39,099 nt of DNA from Maricaulis sp. GTDB lineage: Bacteria > Pseudomonadota > Alphaproteobacteria > Caulobacterales > Maricaulaceae. Below, one piece after another: positions 24,392 to 33,128 of the stretch. Every line of letters starts with the position of its first letter. Positions within the stretch are counted from its first letter, which is position 1. The position numbers and the translations under genes are program-made. The DNA is taken from the NCBI GenBank assembly GCA_029251785.1, contig JAQXCQ010000116.1, positions 1 to 39,099 on the forward strand, given 5' to 3'. The notes beneath the pieces are model-generated. The model had not been told where the DNA came from, searched no databases, and worked only from the letters and a program-made list of their open reading frames with translations.

Positions 24392-26428
24392 ATGTCTTTG
24401 GGCCCCGGAAAGCTCTATGGTGGATTGGTCGGTGGGCTGGCATTTCTCGTCGCTCTGGTGGCGCTTGATGCACTGCTTCCGCCACCACTTGAGCGAGCGC
24501 AACAAATCTCGACAGTGGTGCGAGATCGGAATGGAATTGTGTTGCGTGCCTTCCCGGTGGAGGACGGTCGGTGGCGTTTGGGGGCCGATCTTGATGCGAT
24601 CGATCCGGATCTGATTGCAGCGTTGATCGCCTATGAAGACGCGCGTTTTTACCAGCATTGGGGGGCGGATCCGATCGCCATTGTTCGCGCTGGCTGGAAC
24701 GGCTTACGGGCTGGGCGCGTTGTTTCGGGCGCGTCGACGTTGAGCATGCAATTGGCTCGGCTCCTGGAACCACAGCAGCGAACGTTTGGCGCCAAAATCC
24801 AACAGGTTCTCCGCGCATTTCAAATTGAACTTCGTTTGAGCAAGCGTGAAATATTGGAGCATTATCTTACTCTTGCACCCTATGGCGGAAACCTTGAGGG
24901 CGTTCGTGCTGCATCATGGGCCTATTTTGGACGCGAGCCTGATGCTCTAACAATTGAGCAGATTGCGCTGTTGATTGCCTTGCCGCAATCACCGGAAGCG
25001 CGCCGCCCGGACTTACGACCGGATGCCGCGCGTATCGCGCGTGGCCGGGTCTTGGGTCGATTGGCACGTGTTGGTCTGGCCTCTCCTGAAGCTGCTTTGG
25101 ATGCCGCGCAAGACCCGGTGCCAGGCCGCAATGCATTCCCTTCGCGCGCTTGGCATGCGGCTCAATGGGTTGAGGATTCAGGGTCCGACCTGGTCACGAC
25201 CCTTGATGCGGGTTTGCAGGGCGAGCTGGAACAATTGGCGACGAACAGTCTACCGCTGACGGACCCCGACGTACAAATTTCCATAATGGTAGTCGAGATC
25301 GAGGGCCGCGCTGTCCGCGCCGCGATCGGCTCCGCCGGGCGATCGCGACCGGGGGGGTGGATTGATCTGACCCACCGTCTGCGATCGCCGGGATCGACAC
25401 TGAAGCCCTTTATCTATGCGATGGCTTTTGATGACGGTTTGGCGGCTGGAGGCACGCTGATTGCCGATTTACCGAGACGGTTTTCCGGCTATCAACCCGA
25501 CAATTTCGACCGCCGGTTTCGCGGCGATGTAACAATTGCTGAAGCGCTTCAGCACTCGTTAAACATCCCTGCTGTGACTACATTAGACGGCGTTGGAGCG
25601 AGGCGCTTTAGCGCTGCCCTGCAATTTGCCGGCGCGTTGCCTCAGCGGCGACGGTCGGCCGGGCGAGACGATGGCTTGGCGGTGGCGCTGGGGGGGGCTG
25701 GTCTCACTGTCCGTCAGCTGGCCTTGCTTTATGCCGCGTTAGGCGATGAAGGCCGGGCGCAGCCTTTGCGATGGCTTGAGGATGCACCGCGGGCGAGCGG
25801 TGACTTTGGTTTGGTGACAGCGGAATCAGCGCAAGAGGTATTGGAAATTCTGCGTCGCGCGCCACATCCAGGGGGGCGTATGCCGGCTGTATTGAGCCAG
25901 GACGCGCCGGAAATTTCATTCAAGACTGGAACGTCTTACGGTTTTCGGGATGCCTGGGCGGCGGGTGTGGCAGGGGATTATGCGGTGGTGGTTTGGGTCG
26001 GCCGAGCCGATGGGGCCCCGCGTGATGGTGTGACCGGTCGCGAAGGCGCACTGCCAATATTGTTTCGTGCTTTTGATCTCGTCGCGGCGTTTGATCCAGA
26101 TGCCAATCTGAGCGCGCCGATTCGGGATGAGGCAGAGGCGATCCCAATCACCTTGCAAAGATATCAAGCGAACTCGGTCCCACATATATTGTTTCCGCCG
26201 GATGGTGCTGATGTCTTGGCTGATCAGGCCGGGCATGGCTTCGTCCTTGCGGCGCAGGGAAATGGAGCGTTGAGCTGGTATGCGGACGGACAGCCGATTG
26301 TACAGGATCCAACCGGTGACTTCGTGTGGCTACCGGCAGGCCCCGGTTTTTACTCAATCCTGGTTGTAGACGATCAAGGTCGTCAGACGCGATCGCGGGT
26401 GCGTGTCCTGTCGCAGAGAACTGGTTGA
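24392..26428 (+). CDS. pbpC: Penicillin-binding protein 1C (bifunctional class A PBP)
   Basis: The 678-aa product has an N-terminal membrane anchor (about 9-29), then a glycosyltransferase-51 domain with YEDARFYQHWG (catalytic Glu82) and GASTLSMQLARLL (113-125). The transpeptidase domain shows SPGSTLKPF with Ser335 and Lys338, HSLN with Ser389-Asn391 and KTGTSYG with Lys511. A beta-rich C-terminal domain (about 590-678, with ILFPPDGADVLADQ) is the BiPBP_C domain that marks PBP1C. It polymerises and cross-links peptidoglycan on the periplasmic face. All catalytic residues are present. It follows the alpha-2-macroglobulin gene after 8 bp and is certainly cotranscribed. Confidence 0.95.
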   Translation: MSLGPGKLYGGLVGGLAFLVALVALDALLPPPLERAQQISTVVRDRNGIVLRAFPVEDGRWRLGADLDAIDPDLIAALIAYEDARFYQHWGADPIAIVRAGWNGLRAGRVVSGASTLSMQLARLLEPQQRTFGAKIQQVLRAFQIELRLSKREILEHYLTLAPYGGNLEGVRAASWAYFGREPDALTIEQIALLIALPQSPEARRPDLRPDAARIARGRVLGRLARVGLASPEAALDAAQDPVPGRNAFPSRAWHAAQWVEDSGSDLVTTLDAGLQGELEQLATNSLPLTDPDVQISIMVVEIEGRAVRAAIGSAGRSRPGGWIDLTHRLRSPGSTLKPFIYAMAFDDGLAAGGTLIADLPRRFSGYQPDNFDRRFRGDVTIAEALQHSLNIPAVTTLDGVGARRFSAALQFAGALPQRRRSAGRDDGLAVALGGAGLTVRQLALLYAALGDEGRAQPLRWLEDAPRASGDFGLVTAESAQEVLEILRRAPHPGGRMPAVLSQDAPEISFKTGTSYGFRDAWAAGVAGDYAVVVWVGRADGAPRDGVTGREGALPILFRAFDLVAAFDPDANLSAPIRDEAEAIPITLQRYQANSVPHILFPPDGADVLADQAGHGFVLAAQGNGALSWYADGQPIVQDPTGDFVWLPAGPGFYSILVVDDQGRQTRSRVRVLSQRTG

Positions 26429-26469
26429 AGGTCCTCATAGGGGGCGTGGTGCCACCTCGCGCACGCGCT

Positions 26470-26484
26470 TGTGATCTGATCACA
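26470..26484. promoter_or_regulatory. 15-bp perfect palindrome, candidate operator
   Basis: TGTGATC-T-GATCACA is a perfect inverted repeat 82 bp upstream of the secreted orphan gene at 26566. It resembles a CRP/FNR-family site, but the half-sites TGTGA and TCACA are separated by 5 and not the usual 6 bp. Confidence 0.4.
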
Positions 26485-26565
26485 GGGGACCGGAGTTGAA
26501 ATCGCCGCTATGGTGTTGTCCGATATCGCTGCAAGTTTGTGCGTTGATTTCGGGGAGCAATCAAA

Positions 26566-27177
26566 ATGAACTGGTTGATCGGTCTGGCCGCGGGGCTATT
26601 TGTCGTATTGGCACCTGCGGATTTTGGACATGCGGATGAAGATCTATCAGATGGGGTTGGTGCCACTGAGACTGGGCACAGCTATATCTACGGAACTGGC
26701 ACGGTTGGCGAAGGGGCCGACATGTTGCTGGGTATGGAAACTAATGACAGCAAAGTTTTGCTAGCGAATGTCTCGGATAGTTTTTACGGACTACAACTTA
26801 CCCCGCGCCGTGGCCGCACTTGCCATGTCCGTGCTTTTTTTCGGGGCACGGCCCCACAAACTGCGCATTATTGCGCAGGGCGGGTGACGGCTTCGCATTT
26901 ACGGCATGCGGGCGTTGCAGGCCTAGGTGTTGGCCAAAGTCTGCATGGCATTGGCGCTTGTCTCACCCGACGCGGCATGGTCGGCGCCGTGAGTCTGCAT
27001 ACGACGGAGGGCGATGAACATATCGCGCAGATATTCGATTGCGACACCGAATTTGCAACCGTCTATTGTGGAGACGGGTGGGCCATACAGGGCGTGCAGT
27101 TGTTTTTTGATGGCGAGGGGACCGGACGTCGGCACCGACGTCTCATGGGGTTGAGGCCGCTGTGCACGCTGGCCTGA
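26566..27177 (+). CDS. Secreted cysteine-containing protein, unknown function
   Basis: The 203-aa product starts with a signal peptide (LIGLAAGLFVVLAPADFGHA, cleavage probably after residue 24). The mature protein contains at least six cysteines (for example CHVRAFF, HYCAGR, GACLT, FDCDTE, VYCGDG, PLCTLA), which suggests disulphide bonds in the periplasm. No family is recognised. GGGGAG precedes the ATG by about 9 nt, and the palindrome at 26470 lies in the promoter region. Codon and base use are like the neighbours. Confidence 0.65.
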   Translation: MNWLIGLAAGLFVVLAPADFGHADEDLSDGVGATETGHSYIYGTGTVGEGADMLLGMETNDSKVLLANVSDSFYGLQLTPRRGRTCHVRAFFRGTAPQTAHYCAGRVTASHLRHAGVAGLGVGQSLHGIGACLTRRGMVGAVSLHTTEGDEHIAQIFDCDTEFATVYCGDGWAIQGVQLFFDGEGTGRRHRRLMGLRPLCTLA

Positions 27178-27279
27178 AGTCTGCGCACCTGCAAGGACCG
27201 CGTCACAACGGCGCAAGGCGCGAATAGGGCTTGCGGTTTTATCGCCGCCGAGCTCAGTTAACGCATGGGGAGAAATGTG

Positions 27280-28359
27280 ATGCGCAAAGTTATTTTGACG
27301 GCAATTGTGATGGGGCTTGTGGGGGCTGCCAGTTTTGCTCAATCCACCGATGTTGCCGCGCGTGGTGATCGCCCAGATTGGGCGCTCGTCGTGCATGGCG
27401 GTGCGGGCGTTATCGAACGTGGGGCCATGACGCCCGAGCGTGAGGCGCAATATCGGGCTGCTATGGCCCGTAGTTTGGAAATCGGATCGAATGTGTTGGG
27501 TGAGGGCGGGTCGTCGATTGATGCGATCGAGGCCGTTATTCGAGCTTTCGAAGACGATGAATTATTTAACGCCGGACGTGGCGCGGTTTTCACGGCCGCC
27601 GGACGGAACGAGCTGGATTCGTCGATTATGGACGGAGCCACGCTTAATGCTGGTGCCGTCGCAGGGGTGACGTCGGTCCGTCATCCCATTTCTTTGGCAC
27701 GGGCTGTAATGGAACGCTCCAGGCATGTCATGTTGCAAGGCGCAGGCGCGGAAACTTTTGCCGTGGAACAAGGGCTGGAAATATCGCCTGCCAGTCATTT
27801 TTTCACGGAACGTCGCTGGGTGTCGATGGAGCGAGCCCTAGGGCGTATGGGTCTGCCCGTGCCATCCCGCCCAGATGGCGCACCAGACCCCGAACCCGTT
27901 GATCACGGCATGATAGAACGGGATGCGCGCGAGCATCGCTTTGGAACAGTTGGGGTAGTGGCCCTGGACCGCGCTGGCAATATTGCTGCGGGGACCTCGA
28001 CTGGTGGCACAACTGCCAAGCGATGGGGGCGGGTTGGCGATAGTCCGATTTTGGGCGCAGGAACTTATGCCAATAATGCAAGCTGTGGCGTCTCTGCGAC
28101 TGGGACTGGTGAGTATTTTATCCGTCTTACTATCGCCAGCCGGATCTGTGCTCTGGTCGAATTTGGCGGGGTGGATCTACAGGAGGCCGCCGATCAAGTC
28201 ATTCAGAATGAGTTGACGGCTTTGCAGGGTGATGGCGGCATCGTTGCTTTGACCCCAGAAGGTGATATTGCCTGGAGTTTCAACACGCCCGGCATGTATC
28301 GCGCGCAACTCACCTCAGGCGGAGATCCGATTGTCTCCATTTATGGCGACGAAGATTAG
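27280..28359 (+). CDS. Isoaspartyl peptidase / plant-type L-asparaginase, exported
   Basis: The 359-aa product has a signal peptide (MRKVILTAIVMGLVGAASFAQ) when the ATG at 27280 is used, which has GGGGAG 7 nt upstream; an ATG at 27265 overlaps that site and is less likely. The Ntn-hydrolase features are clear: WALVVHGGAGVIERG near the mature N terminus, and FGTVGVVALDRAGN with Thr223 as the nucleophile exposed by self-cleavage, followed by GTSTGGTTAKRWGRVGDSPI that shapes the active site. The family removes beta-aspartyl peptides and asparagine. It should act in the periplasm. It probably shares a transcript with the 2OG-oxygenase-like gene 14 bp downstream. Confidence 0.92.
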   Translation: MRKVILTAIVMGLVGAASFAQSTDVAARGDRPDWALVVHGGAGVIERGAMTPEREAQYRAAMARSLEIGSNVLGEGGSSIDAIEAVIRAFEDDELFNAGRGAVFTAAGRNELDSSIMDGATLNAGAVAGVTSVRHPISLARAVMERSRHVMLQGAGAETFAVEQGLEISPASHFFTERRWVSMERALGRMGLPVPSRPDGAPDPEPVDHGMIERDAREHRFGTVGVVALDRAGNIAAGTSTGGTTAKRWGRVGDSPILGAGTYANNASCGVSATGTGEYFIRLTIASRICALVEFGGVDLQEAADQVIQNELTALQGDGGIVALTPEGDIAWSFNTPGMYRAQLTSGGDPIVSIYGDED

Positions 28360-28373
28360 GACGATCCCAGATC

Positions 28374-29024
28374 ATGAATTTCAACGCTGAGAGCGACCCC
28401 AACATCAAGTTGAATTTGTTGTTTCCAACGCCCGTTATCGAAGTTGATTTGCCGATGGCCGATCAATTGATTGAACCTTTGCGCAGTGCGATTTACGCCA
28501 ATAAGGCTGCGTCCAAGGGGATTATGCGGTCCAATATTCTGGGCTGGCATTCCGATACAAAAATGTTGGAATGGGGCGGCGATGCCGCTGCGGTGCTGGC
28601 GATGGAAACCATGAAGGTTTGTGGTCGCTACACGAGCGACGCTGTCGCTCCAAAGGGGCAGTCCCGCTACGAGATGGGCATGGAGATGTGGGCAAATGTT
28701 TCGCCCGCCGGCGCTTCCAACCAGCTACATGCGCATCCGTCATCTTATTGGTCGGCAACGTTTTATGTTGATGATGGCGGTGATCAGGAAGACGGTTATT
28801 TCGTCGCCCAGGATCCACGTTTTCCTACCAATCGCATGAATGCTGCAGACCTGCTATTTGTCGACGATGACGGGCACAAGCATGGATCCCAGCACCGCAT
28901 GGCCCCAACTCCGGGGAAATTGGTGATTTTTCCCTCCTGGATGCTGCATTCAGTCCGCCCGCATAACGGGCCAAGGGATCGTATTTCGATCGCCATGAAT
29001 ATTATTGCGATGCATGCGCGTTGA
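28374..29024 (+). CDS. 2OG-Fe(II) oxygenase-like protein (TIGR02466 type)
   Basis: The 216-aa product matches the putative 2-oxoglutarate/iron oxygenase family known as TIGR02466. WANVSPAGASNQLHAHPSS (107-124) holds the proposed iron-binding His119 or His121 before a strand, and LVIFPSWMLHSVRPH..PRDRISIAMN (183-209) holds the distal His192 and the arginines that bind 2-oxoglutarate. The substrate is unknown; relatives are often near sulfotransferase or TPR genes, and both types occur 1-2 kb downstream here. It follows the asparaginase gene after 14 bp and converges on the LysR gene. Confidence 0.82.
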   Translation: MNFNAESDPNIKLNLLFPTPVIEVDLPMADQLIEPLRSAIYANKAASKGIMRSNILGWHSDTKMLEWGGDAAAVLAMETMKVCGRYTSDAVAPKGQSRYEMGMEMWANVSPAGASNQLHAHPSSYWSATFYVDDGGDQEDGYFVAQDPRFPTNRMNAADLLFVDDDGHKHGSQHRMAPTPGKLVIFPSWMLHSVRPHNGPRDRISIAMNIIAMHAR

Positions 29025-29030
29025 TACGTT

Positions 29031-29049
29031 GGGTGTGACGATCACCCTT
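29031..29049. terminator. Possible terminator between convergent genes
   Basis: GGGTG and CACCC flank a 7-nt loop, followed by TTT, just after the oxygenase stop. The stem is short, so support is weak. Confidence 0.3.
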
Positions 29050-29054
29050 TGCCA

Positions 29055-29963
29055 CTAAAGGTGTGACGCAGCACCCTCGGAAAAATATTTTTGGTCGATT
29101 TTCATTTGTTGAATGATGTGATCGTAGGCGGCCCGGATGCGGGCGCTTTTGCGGACGGTCTCATGTGCCACTACCCACAAATCCAACGACGTGTTGAATT
29201 CAGGGAGCAAGCGTTCCAGATTTTGGTGCCGCCGTGCGAGCCTGTGAGATGTCACCCCAATTCCATACCCAGAATCGATTCCCTTGATATGGCTGGCGGG
29301 GCTATTTGCCTTAAAGGCGACATGGCGCGGTAAAACCGCTGAACCCTCGTCAGTTGAAGGCCATCCAAAAAAATCACCCATGCTCCAAGCAACGCATGCA
29401 TGGTCGGACAGATCATCGACACTGTTTGGTCGGCCATTTTGATCGAGATAATCCTTGGACGCATAGAGACCCGCGCCGACGGTCGCCCCACGCCGCCCGA
29501 CAAGACTTTGTTGCGTGCCCGGCCCGTTCCAACGCAATGCGATGTCCGCCTCACGATCGGCCAGGTTCGCCGAATGGTTTTTGATCATGATATTGATGCA
29601 AATTCCGGGGTTGGCGGTCTGAAATGAAATCAGGGCCCTGGGCAGCCAATCGGCCCCCAAGCCCTCGCTTGCAGAGACAACAACCAAGCCTGAAAGGCTT
29701 TGGTCTTGAGCAACCGCAGCTCGTTGTATCGCCGAGGCTTCCTCGCGCATCCGACCGGCGTGATCGACAATCTTCTTGCCAAGCACAGTCAGCCGAGACT
29801 GCCCGTTTTCCCGATCGAAGATCGGCTCGCCGAGTCGTTGTTCGAGTGCCTGCAAGCGTCGAGTGACCGTCGGCTGGCTGACACCGAGCTCCTGGGCTGC
29901 TGCGGTGAGGCTGCCGGTTTCGGCAACTGCGAGGCATACGTTGTAGTCAGACCAATCATCCAT
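29055..29963 (-). CDS. LysR family transcriptional regulator
   Basis: The 302-aa product has the LysR helix-turn-helix at the N terminus (AVAETGSLTAAAQELGVSQ, then TVTRRLQALEQRLG) and a periplasmic-binding-like effector domain behind it (LVVVSASEGLGADWLPRALISFQ). The ATG at 29963 (MDDWSDYN) matches the usual family start; an ATG at 29984 is also open. It is divergent from the secreted TPR gene with about 90 bp between starts, where ATTCGAAT (30004-30011) could be part of a LysR site. LysR proteins normally control the divergent neighbour and themselves. The ligand is unknown. Confidence 0.9.
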   Translation of the reverse strand: MDDWSDYNVCLAVAETGSLTAAAQELGVSQPTVTRRLQALEQRLGEPIFDRENGQSRLTVLGKKIVDHAGRMREEASAIQRAAVAQDQSLSGLVVVSASEGLGADWLPRALISFQTANPGICINIMIKNHSANLADREADIALRWNGPGTQQSLVGRRGATVGAGLYASKDYLDQNGRPNSVDDLSDHACVAWSMGDFFGWPSTDEGSAVLPRHVAFKANSPASHIKGIDSGYGIGVTSHRLARRHQNLERLLPEFNTSLDLWVVAHETVRKSARIRAAYDHIIQQMKIDQKYFSEGAASHL

Positions 29964-30055
29964 GCAGATCTGTATATACGACATGATGTTCTAGTCAATT
30001 CCATTCGAATAACTTCGTTCCTAAATTGAACGCTGTTCAGTTTGTGGAGATTATC

Positions 30056-30526
30056 ATGTTTCGTACGTCCTTTATTGCAATTGCCCTTATCGCCAGTGGA
30101 TCGAGCGCGGCCCACGCGAATGCCTGCGCCGAGACGCCAGAATTCGCTGCACACCGCACGTCAAATTCCTCGGTGCGTGCCCAATTTAATGCGCTCAGTC
30201 GCGGGGAAATACGCCAGGCGATTCATTTTGGCGAAGAGGCGGTCAATTCCGGAACGTCGGTACGCCACCGTGCGGCTGCGCTCAGCAATTTATGCGCGGC
30301 CTATGCACTTGACGGCCAGGCAGAGCGAGCCTTGACCGCCTGTAATGCCGCTGTCGAAGCGCGCCCTGATTCCTGGCGCGCTCATAATAATTTCGGTGCA
30401 GCACAATGGTTGTTTGGCAATTACGACGCGGCGGACGCGCATTTCAGTCATGCGTCTGAACTGTCCGCAGGCGAATCGGAAATTGTCATCAATGCCTCTC
30501 TCTCCCAGTGCGCGGCTGTCGGCTGA
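30056..30526 (+). CDS. Secreted TPR-repeat protein
   Basis: The 156-aa product starts with a signal peptide (FIAIALIASGSSAAHA) from the ATG at 30056, which has GTGGAG 6 nt upstream; an ATG at 30026 would place extra residues before the signal. The mature part has about two and a half tetratricopeptide repeats, for example AAALSNLCAAYALDGQAERAL and AHNNFGAAQWLFGNYDAADAHF. Such repeats bind other proteins; the partner is unknown. It is divergent from the LysR gene and likely controlled by it. A strong terminator lies 90 bp downstream. Confidence 0.8.
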   Translation: MFRTSFIAIALIASGSSAAHANACAETPEFAAHRTSNSSVRAQFNALSRGEIRQAIHFGEEAVNSGTSVRHRAAALSNLCAAYALDGQAERALTACNAAVEARPDSWRAHNNFGAAQWLFGNYDAADAHFSHASELSAGESEIVINASLSQCAAVG

Positions 30527-30618
30527 CATTCAGCGATCGGCTGCATGGGGTTATCAACCGACCCATGCGGTTGAAAGCGGGATAGATCCCCTCGGATCAT
30601 TCGACCGACTGTGGACAC

Positions 30619-30653
30619 AACTGGGCCGAAACAAATGTTTCGGCCCAGTTTTT
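30619..30653 (+). terminator. Rho-independent terminator after the TPR gene
   Basis: A perfect stem of about 13-15 bp, AACTGGGCCGAAACA against its complement, with a very short loop, runs straight into TTTTT. It would work on both strands in part because of the AAC start, but no minus-strand gene ends here. Confidence 0.9.
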
Positions 30654-30754
30654 GTGCGGAAATGAGTATAACCGCTTTTAACTGCGCATCAGGCTGGATG
30701 TCTGACCCGGTATCGCAAAAATGGTGCTGAAGAGAAAACGATAGAGGTGCGCGC

Positions 30755-31777
30755 GTGAGTGAGCTGTCAAAGATAATTTCAGATCCGCGCTGGTTTGCCG
30801 ACGCCTTTGATGCGAATGCCGGGTCTGTGCTGATGACACGAACCGCACGGGCTGGACTGGCTGGTGCGCCATTTCTTGATGAACGATGGGATCGAAGCGG
30901 TCTGGAACAAAAAGCGATTCCGTTATCTGAGCTCGCTGGCATACAAGCGCCGAAATCGCCGCCCGCCTTCATTTGGCACACCGCGTTTTGCTGCTCCACG
31001 CTGTTGGCGCGCTGCCTCGACCGGCCTGGCCGAAATCTTAGTCTTCGCGAACCCACCACAATGATGGCGATCGCCAATCAAAAACGGATGCAGGGTGCGT
31101 CCGCCAGCAATGCTGCGCTGGGTTTGCTGCTGCCGGCTTTGGGGCGCCCCTTCGTCGGTAAAGAACGAGTGACAATCAAGCCGACCAACACGGTTAATAA
31201 TTTGATCCTCGATGTGATGGATATTGCTCCGACATCCAAACACTTACTTTTGACATCTGATCTGCCGTCCTTTTTGGTGTCGATTGCCAAGAAGGGAGAG
31301 GCTGGAAGGGGCTTTGCCCGAAAACTGTTCACGATCTTCGCAATGGATGGCCATCCGGTTGCCCAAATGGATCCGCGGCAATTGATGCAGATGTCTGACT
31401 TACAAATCGCGGCTCTGGTTTGGCACATGCAGATCGCCTCTTTTCTGGCCGCTGCACAAAAAGGTGGCACAGCCCGGGTGGCCTGGCTGGATGGAGATTC
31501 TTTCATCGCAGAGCCGGAGGAAATGCTTGCGCGGGTCGACGATTTTCTGGAACTGGGATTGGGTCCGGACCACACTGCGAAAGTTGCAGGCGGGCCCTTG
31601 TTTAAACAGGATGCGAAAGACTCCACCAAGGCGTACGGCCCGGAATTCAGGGCACGCGAAAAGCAAAAAACCCTGGACGGACTCGGCCCTGAGCTTGGGG
31701 CAATAATGGACTGGAGCTATTCGCTGTTTCCAGCCTCACCGCGGGATGGGCGCTTGTCTCCAGCGCTGGCAGGCTAA
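30755..31777 (+). CDS. Sulfotransferase-like P-loop protein
   Basis: The 340-aa product carries HTAFCCSTLLARCL at 75-88 followed by a short helix and SLREP at 96-100. This resembles the PAPS-binding loop and following Arg-Glu-Pro of bacterial sulfotransferase-like proteins, where His-Thr-x-F-C-x-S-T-L replaces a classical P-loop. The rest is mostly helical and lacks other motifs I can name. It starts with GTG, with AGAGG 8 nt upstream. It is transcribed alone after a strong terminator. Substrate is unknown; the family includes inactive members. Confidence 0.65.
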   Translation: MSELSKIISDPRWFADAFDANAGSVLMTRTARAGLAGAPFLDERWDRSGLEQKAIPLSELAGIQAPKSPPAFIWHTAFCCSTLLARCLDRPGRNLSLREPTTMMAIANQKRMQGASASNAALGLLLPALGRPFVGKERVTIKPTNTVNNLILDVMDIAPTSKHLLLTSDLPSFLVSIAKKGEAGRGFARKLFTIFAMDGHPVAQMDPRQLMQMSDLQIAALVWHMQIASFLAAAQKGGTARVAWLDGDSFIAEPEEMLARVDDFLELGLGPDHTAKVAGGPLFKQDAKDSTKAYGPEFRAREKQKTLDGLGPELGAIMDWSYSLFPASPRDGRLSPALAG

Positions 31778-32059
31778 TCGGAAGTAACTGATGCGCATGC
31801 CCTGGTGGCGACGCGTCAAACATAGACTGGCAAGGCGGTCCTAAATCGCAGATTCCTCGCTGATAAAGGCGGGGGATTGCCGCGTTGATTTGGTGATACA
31901 AATTTAGCCTTGAGATTTCGATTGCTGTCGCACCGCTTGCAGGCAGCCATGGGAAACGATAGGCAATATTCTTTACAGATACCTGCCCAGATAATCCGCA
32001 ATCCGATTACGCCGGCTGCGGCCCCCCGAACCTAAATCCAACGGCACGAGACCCCTCTC

Positions 32060-33067
32060 ATGAAATTAGCAACGCTCAATAACCAAACTCGTGACGGCCA
32101 ACTGGTCGTTGTTTCCCGGGACCTGGCTTGGTACGCCGATGCTTCACGAATTGCTCCGACGCTTCAAGCCGCTCTGGATGATTGGGAGCGGTGTGAACCG
32201 GAATTGCGCAGTCTGTGCGATGAGCTGGAGCGAGAGACGATCCCACGCGAGCGGTTTCATGAGCGCGACGCTCTATCTCCATTGCCACGCGCATTTCAGT
32301 GGGCTGATGGCTCTGCTTACGTCAATCACGTTGAACTGGTGCGTAAGGCCCGTAATGCTGAGATGCCGGCCACTTTCTGGACCGAGCCACTAATGTATCA
32401 GGGCGGTTCCGATGCCTTCCTCGCGCCGCGCCAGGATATTCCGTTGGGCGATCCGGCCTGGGGCTGTGACATGGAAGGTGAGGTCGCGGTCATCACCGGC
32501 GATGCGCCAGCAGGTTGCACCGAGGAAGAAGCGGCGCAGAGCATCCGCCTTGTTATGCTGGTCAATGATGTCTCACTCCGCGGTCTAATTCCTGGTGAGC
32601 TGGCCAAGGGGTTCGGTTTCTTCCAGTCCAAACCGCCAACAGCATTCTCGCCGGTCGCCGTCACACCCGATGAACTTGGCGACGCCTGGGATGGTAAGAA
32701 GCTGCATCTTCCCTTGATGGTGAAGTATAATGGCGAAGCCTTCGGCAAAGCTGAGTGTGGCGTTGATATGACGTTTGATTTCCCACAATTGGTGGCACAC
32801 CTCGCCAAGACCCGCCCGTTAACCGCGGGAACGATCGTTGGGTCGGGCACCATCTCCAATAAGCTGGATGACGGTCCGGGCAAGTCAATCGCTGAAGGTG
32901 GCGTCGGATATTCCTGTATTGCGGAGATCCGCATGATCGAAACGATCAATGACGGCAAACCGTCGACATCCTTCATGAAGGTGGGCGATAGCGTTCGTGT
33001 GGAAATGCGCGATGCAGACAATAAGTCGATCTTCGGTGCGATCGAGCAAACGGTCGTTCAAGCCTGA
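32060..33067 (+). CDS. Fumarylacetoacetate hydrolase family protein
   Basis: The 335-aa product is a FAH-family enzyme of the longer bacterial type. DPAWGCDMEGEVAVITGD (about 134-151) holds the paired glutamates that bind the divalent metal, and VMLVNDVSLRG and GKGFGFFQSKPPTAFSP-like text (LAKGFGFFQSKP) shape the active site; GTIVGSGTISNK follows in the C-terminal part. The family cleaves carbon-carbon bonds in tyrosine or other aromatic breakdown. No other catabolic gene is next to it. The 282 bp upstream of it, back to the sulfotransferase-like gene, hold no gene or motif that I see. Ribosome binding site is weak. Confidence 0.9.
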   Translation: MKLATLNNQTRDGQLVVVSRDLAWYADASRIAPTLQAALDDWERCEPELRSLCDELERETIPRERFHERDALSPLPRAFQWADGSAYVNHVELVRKARNAEMPATFWTEPLMYQGGSDAFLAPRQDIPLGDPAWGCDMEGEVAVITGDAPAGCTEEEAAQSIRLVMLVNDVSLRGLIPGELAKGFGFFQSKPPTAFSPVAVTPDELGDAWDGKKLHLPLMVKYNGEAFGKAECGVDMTFDFPQLVAHLAKTRPLTAGTIVGSGTISNKLDDGPGKSIAEGGVGYSCIAEIRMIETINDGKPSTSFMKVGDSVRVEMRDADNKSIFGAIEQTVVQA

Positions 33068-33079
33068 TTACTAAATCAG

Positions 33080-33108
33080 GGCGAGTTTGCGAAAGCGGGC
33101 TCGCCTTG
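33080..33108 (+). terminator. Terminator after the FAH-family gene
   Basis: GGCGAGTTTGC and GCGGGCTCGCC pair across a GAAA tetraloop (11 bp, three of them G-U in the plus-strand transcript) and TTGT follows. The G-U pairs would be lost on the minus strand, so it favours the plus-strand gene. Confidence 0.6.
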
Positions 33109-33128
33109 TGCAGGCCCTGGGCGAAAGC

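Noticed and set aside
26470-26484. Standard CRP site
   Set aside because: The half-sites are 5 bp apart and not 6, so only a generic palindromic operator was reported.
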